NCBI GenBank assembly: GCA_963170055.1
Contig: CAUJGJ010000003.1
Location: 1,155,344 to 1,219,343, forward strand
Source of the DNA: Halisarca cf. caerulea
Taxonomy: Eukaryota; Porifera; Demospongiae; Chondrillida; Halisarcidae
Reading direction: 5' to 3'
Length of the DNA: 64,000 bases
Shown here: one piece after another, positions 58,889 through 64,000 of the stretch
Position numbering within the stretch: the first letter of the stretch is position 1
Layout: every line of letters starts with the position of its first letter
Notes under the pieces: model-generated
The model's database searches: none
What the model was told of the DNA's origin: nothing
The model's input: only the letters and a program-made list of their open reading frames with translations
Position numbers and translations under genes: made by a program

Positions 58889-59486
58889 GATGTCAACAAA
58901 GAGAGCGATTTTGATACCAGAACAGAGTAAGTTTATACATTTTATAGCATGAAACGTGAACAGCCTTTGTCAGCTCGAGCATTCGATCTGGATTCAGCCC
59001 TAGTGTGAGCAAAACTTTAGAGAATTACCTATTTTGTCCTAGTATCTTTATAGTCCTGCGGGGTAATTTGAAACGACGGGGTATTATAGTAAAATCGTCA
59101 TGGGTGGTTCACATGGGCTCCGGACAAGCTACGGTATAGCCCAGCAATTGCCGGAACAATAAAATAAAAGTTAGGGGAGATGTAGAGTGGATTATTTATT
59201 TGACATGTTATTGGGATATGTGTATTACGAGACAGGAATTTTGAGACACTTTCAATGATCATCCTTAAACCTGCAAGTGTCTCATAATATCCTCTGTCTC
59301 ATCCTACGTACATTCTCCACTGAAATCCTTAGTAGATTATATTTTTGTACACGCTTCTTACAATTTATTGCGGTGGCCTCTCTTAGTAATAAGAAATTTA
59401 TTACTAGAATAAGTCATCCTCCATTCTTTCACAAAAAGGCTTATTTCAAGCTTCCCAAACAGACACCTTAATGATTGAAGCCTGCC

Positions 59487-59580
<94 letters not shown>

Positions 59581-59592
59581 GTGTGTGTGTGT

Positions 59593-59643
<51 letters not shown>

Positions 59644-59819
59644 ACTGTGTGGATAATGTTACAGGAATCAGACTTTATTGTGTTCAGATTCATCACTTTT
59701 CTATTACTAGGGAAGAGGGACCTGTATGTGACATAACACCATTGAAGAGGAGTAAGATAATGTTGCTTACGAAGAATAAGTCATGTGGCGGAAAGACACA
59801 ATCAGCCTTACAAAGTTAA
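58889..59819 (+). CDS. Candidate exons of an unidentified plus-strand gene
   Basis: ATG at 58889 (MSTKRAILIPEQ) runs to a donor AGA|GTAAGT near 58926. Further on, 59711-59819 encodes GGREEGP-like sequence ending PLKRSKIMLLTKNK and GGKTQSALQ before a stop, preceded by TTACTAG. The phases of the two do not match directly, so at least one exon is missing or the pairing is wrong. A GT microsatellite lies between. No domain is recognised. Confidence 0.3.
59491..59644. repeat. (GT)n microsatellite
   Basis: About 150 bp of GT with a few breaks. Confidence 0.97.
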
Positions 59820-60727
59820 CGTGCATTACCAGTAAGTCTTCTTATGTACATTTTGTTCTTAATCAGCAATAATATACGTATGTACGTTAATCTCCTATAC
59901 AGAAACATGTTGATTGTTGATTTACTGTTGTTACAAAGAGAACAAATACTGACTGACGACCAGAGGATAACCCTTTAAACAAAGGGAACATTTAATTTTG
60001 ACTGACAAAGATGCTGTCAAAGTTTAGTAAAATTGAGGACATACTATTTTTGCAAGGAAGACATTAATTTTGCTTCTTTGTTGTTTTTAGTGCTATGTTA
60101 CACTACAAAGTCACATTCATCACCAAACATTGTATACTTGATCAATGTATATATGTGTAATCTCAACAATTACATAATGTTACTTTCTTGCTTTGACTCA
60201 GACATGAGTCTTGTAGCACGTTTTTGTACCCCTGAATAATTATTGTGAATGTCCTAAAATTGCCATACATGCATGACAATGATAAAAATGCAATGTGCAA
60301 GAACAAATTGTGGTATGTGTGTGTGCATGCGAGCGTGTGTGTGTGTGTGTGTGTGTGCATGTGTGTGACACAGTAGAATCTCACAAACTATAATCACAAG
60401 TTTTGGGACTGTTACAACGAGGCTTACATGCAGGCATATGCATATGGCCATGGTTATATAGCTTGCATATCTGTATGTTATACCAAGAATTTTTTATTTT
60501 AGAGCTGCAAATTATAATCTTATATACATATACAGCTGCATGCATGCAGGTTGTTGTGTTCTGGTAACTGTATGGATTCATAAGGTCATGAATAATTAAT
60601 GAGGAATTCGAAGTCCAAACTGTTATTTCTCAGAAAGGAAATGGAATTGGGACTTGATACTTCACTAAAGGGGAGTTTTTCAATATGCACATGCATATAG
60701 CTACTGCACTATGGATATCGATCATTA
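59820..60727. other. AT-rich intergenic sequence
   Basis: No gene or RNA was recognised. A short GT tract lies at about 60315-60360. Confidence 0.4.
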
Positions 60728-63672
60728 ATTGGAAGGGAGTAGCCCTTAACACTAGCTTGTTTAGCCAAGAATTATATAATATTGGGTTAGGGTCACAGCT
60801 CCTTCCATAACTGTATAATATTATATAGAATGTATAGGAAATCACCATGCCTTGACATGGTTCATTCTGCAAAACCTTAAATTGTACAACACCCCCAAAT
60901 GTGGTATCAAATTGAAGCTCTCGGTGCACTCAATGCAAATATGGTCACTGGAGTGTGATTGCCTCAACCATGGTTGAGTAAAAGGTCATTGAGTTTCTGA
61001 GTGGAATCTGCGGAGAGCCATAACGCAGGAACAATAGCTACTGAGGGCACAAAATGTCATGTGCATATTATCCTATTCATTGTGGTTATGTGGCATATCC
61101 GACAGTCTCCTGTCATGCACTACATTTGTGCAGTGCATAAAATTGTTTAATTAGACAGCCATTTTGAGGGCGGAGTCCAGGGTATATCCATGAATGCACC
61201 ATATTTGGGTGCTTCAGGCATGTGAATGGGAAGGGAATAGCACTTAGCACTGGCCTGTTTAGCCAAGAAATTGCCGATTAGGGTTAGGGTTACAGCTCCT
61301 TCTAGAACAGTATGGAATGTATAGGAAATCATCAAGCCCTGACGTGGTCAATTGTGGAAACGTAAAATTTGCACAACACTCCCAAGTGTGGTATCAAATT
61401 GAAGCTCTCAGTGCACTGAATGTAAATATGGCCACTGGAGTGTGATTGCCTCAACCATGGTCGAGTAAAAGGTCATTAAATTTCTGAGTGGAATTTGCGG
61501 AGAGCCATAACACAGGAACGATAGTGGCTGATGGCCCGAAACTGTACATGCACATTGTAATATACATCATGATTATGTCATGTGTCTGACAGTCTGCTGT
61601 CATGCACTGCATTTGTGCAGTGCATAAAATTGTTAAATTAGACAGCCATTTTGAGGGCGGAGTCCTGGGTATATCCATGAATGCACCATGTTTGGGTGCT
61701 TCAGGCATGTGAATTGGAAGGGAATAGCACTTAGCACTGGCCTGTTTAGCCAAGAAATTGCCGATTAGGGTTAGGGTTACAGCTCCTTCTAGAACAGTAT
61801 GGAATGTATAGGAAATCACCAAGCCCTGACGTGGTCAATTCTGGAAACGTAAAATTTGCACAACACTCCCAAGTGTGGTATCAAATTGAAGCTCTCAGTG
61901 CACTGAATGTAAATATGGCCACTGGAGTGTGATTGCCTCAACCATGGTCGAGTAAAAGGTCATTGAATTTCTGAGTGGAATTTGCGGAGAGCCATAATGC
62001 AGGAACGATAGTGGCTGATGGCCCGAAATTGCACATGCACATTGTAATATGCATCATGATTATGTCATGTGTCTGACAGTCTGCTGTCATGCACTGCATT
62101 TGTGCAGTGCATAAAATTGTTTAATTAGACAGCCATTTTGAGGGCGGAGTCCAGGGTATATCCATGAATGCACCATATTTGGGTGCTTCAGGCATGTGAA
62201 TGGGAAGGGAATAGCACTTAGCACTGGCCTGTTTAGCCAAGAAATTGCCGATTAGGGTTAGGGTTACAGCTCCTTCTAGAACAGTATGGAACGTATAGGA
62301 AATCATCAAGCCCTGACGTGGTCAATTGTGGAAACGTAAAATTTGCACAACACTCCCAAGTGTGGTATCAAATTGAAGCTCTCAGTGCACTGAATGTAAA
62401 TATGGCCACTGGAGTGTGATTGCCTCAACCATGGTCGAGTAAAAGGTCATTGAATTTCTGAGTGGAATTTGCGGAGAGCCATAACACATGAACGATAGTG
62501 ACTGATGGCCCGAAATTGCACATGCACATTGTAATATGCATCATGATTATGTCATGTGTCTGACAGTCTGCTGTCATGCACTGCATTTGTGCAGTGCATA
62601 AAATTGTTTAATTAGACAGCCATTTTGAGGGCGGAGTCCTGGGTATATCCATGAATGCACCATGTTTGGGTGCTTCAGGCATGTGAATTGGAAGGGAATA
62701 GCACTTAGCACTGACCTGTTTAGCCAAGAAATTGCCGATTAGGGTTAGGGTTACAGCTCTTTCCAAAACTGTATAGAATGTAAAGGAAATCACCAAGCCC
62801 TGCACTGTCAATTCTGGAAACGTAAAAATTGCACAACACTCCCAAGTGTGGTATCAAATTGAAGCTCTCAGTGCACTGAATGTAAATATGGCCATTGGAG
62901 TGTGATTGCCTCAACCATGGTCGAGTGAAAGGTCATTGAATTTCTGAGTGGAATTTGCAGAGAGCCATAATGCAGGAACGATAGTGGCTGATGGCACGAA
63001 ATTGCACACGCACATTGTGCTATGCATCATGATTATGTCATGTGTCTGACAGTCTGCTGTCATGCACTGCATTTGTGCAGTGCATAAAAACTGTTTAATT
63101 AGACGGCCATTTTGAGGGCGGAGTCTAAGATACATCCACGAATGCAACTTGTTTGGGTGCTTCAGGTGTGTGAATTGTAAGGGAAAAGCACTTAGCACTG
63201 GCTTGTTTAGCCACGAAATTGCCGATCAGGGTTAGGGTTACAGCTCCTTCTACAACAGTATTTAATGTATCGGAAATCACCAAGCCCTGACGTGGTCGAT
63301 TGTGGAAACGTAAAATTTGCACAACACTCCTAAGTGTGGTATCAAATTGAAGCTCTCAGTGCACTGAATGTAAATATGGCCACTGGAGTGTGATTGCCTC
63401 AACCATGGTCGAGTAAAAGGTCATTGAATTTCTGAGTGGAATTTGCGGAGAGCCATAACGCAAGAACGACAGTAACTGAGGCCACAAAATTGCACATGCA
63501 CATTGTCCTATTTATTATGGTTATGTGACATAGCTGAAAGTCTGCTGTCATGCACTTCCTTTGTGTAGTGCATAAAAACAATTTAATTAGACAGCTATTT
63601 TGAGGGTGGAGTCTAAGATATCCATGAATGCATCTTGTTTGGGTACTTCCAGTATATGAATTGGAAGGGCAA
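60728..63672. repeat. 487-bp satellite, about six tandem copies
   Basis: The marker TTTCTGAGTGGAAT recurs at 60993, 61481, 61968, 62455, 62941 and 63429, spacing 486-488 bp. Inner copies are very similar; the first and last are diverged. Each inner unit has TTAGGGTTAGGGTTA (61278, 61764, 62252, 62739; degenerate in the outer ones) and a small inverted repeat around CACTGCATTTGTGCAGTGC. Minus frames of 60-120 codons recur in each unit but vary in length and look accidental. Confidence 0.95.
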
Positions 63673-64000
63673 GCATAGCACACATACATATACACATGCA
63701 AGCGCATGAACACACAATAATTATGCATGGAGGATGCCTATCAGCATACGACAATTTATTATTATTATCATTAGACAAGTGTCATAGTAATTGAAAATGC
63801 TTCACAATTAAGCATGCTTGCAATGTATTTTACACCAGTAGGAAATTACAATAAATTTTTATAATAATACATAAGTTATACATAATTGTACAGTAGTTGT
63901 CAGGTACAAAAAACAAGCATTGTTGTTCTCAGCCGGTACCAGTTATTGTTGTGTACTCCATACAATCTTCCTTGCTTATGATGTCCTTTGTCACACACAC
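63673..64000. other. AT-rich sequence after the satellite
   Basis: Nothing recognised apart from a short ATT run near 63754. Confidence 0.4.

Noticed and set aside
61278..61292. A true chromosome end
   Set aside because: Only two TTAGGG units per 487-bp satellite and normal sequence on both sides; not a terminal telomere.
60630..63728. Recurring 60-120-codon minus frames in the satellite
   Set aside because: Length and frame vary from unit to unit and no domain is visible; similarity follows from the DNA repeat.

Overview
This is eukaryotic, almost certainly metazoan, nuclear DNA. Genes are split by GT-AG introns, many only 40-90 bp long. The animal-type families seen are a PB1-domain protein resembling p62/SQSTM1, a Roc/COR-like GTPase with a C-terminal death-fold-like exon, gypsy and CR1/L2-like retroelements, and (TTAGGG)n-like motifs. 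A demosponge such as Amphimedon would fit the short introns, the many simple repeats and the gene types, but the species is inference. Most of the window is repetitive.

Layout. 0-6.1 kb: a MITE end, then a decayed LINE fragment split by a gypsy LTR retrotransposon (1114-5302, minus strand, one mismatch between 181-bp LTRs, 5-bp target duplication). 6.3-22.2 kb: one probable host gene on the plus strand. Three exons at 6.3-7.66 kb are phase-compatible with exons at 17.3-22.2 kb that encode a P-loop GTPase, a COR-like region and a small helical death-fold-like domain. The ~9.65-kb intron between them is filled with minisatellites, a 403-bp fold-back and two TA-flanked DNA elements. 22.9-24.6 kb: a segment duplicated again at 44.0-46.0 kb.

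24.6-29.1 kb holds the most interesting feature: a complete DNA transposon of Mutator (MULE) type. It has perfect 30-bp terminal inverted repeats and an 8-bp target duplication. It carries an 11-exon minus-strand gene whose reading frame joins C2H2 fingers, MULE transposase, SWIM finger, PHD finger and a Ulp1/C48-like peptidase segment. 29.1-39.8 kb is a tandem segmental duplication. Comparing its copies exposes a solo LTR, a 5'-truncated retroelement insertion and two large indels. 40.1-44.05 kb: two MITEs and a 3.2-kb array of a 9-bp minisatellite.

46.9-51.2 kb: a compact two-exon PB1 gene stands head-to-head, 92 bp apart, with an intact ~1,093-codon reverse transcriptase ORF that has a C-terminal zinc knuckle and a restriction-like endonuclease. 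52.0-58.6 kb: two apparently identical 2,515-bp segments on either side of a 200-bp assembly gap and minisatellites. 58.6-60 kb: a promoter-like region and candidate exons. 60.7-63.7 kb: six copies of a ~487-bp satellite carrying TTAGGG pairs.

Most long reading frames in the repeat arrays are artefacts. Exon calls rest on splice motifs, phase agreement and recognisable domains; no alignment or expression data were available.
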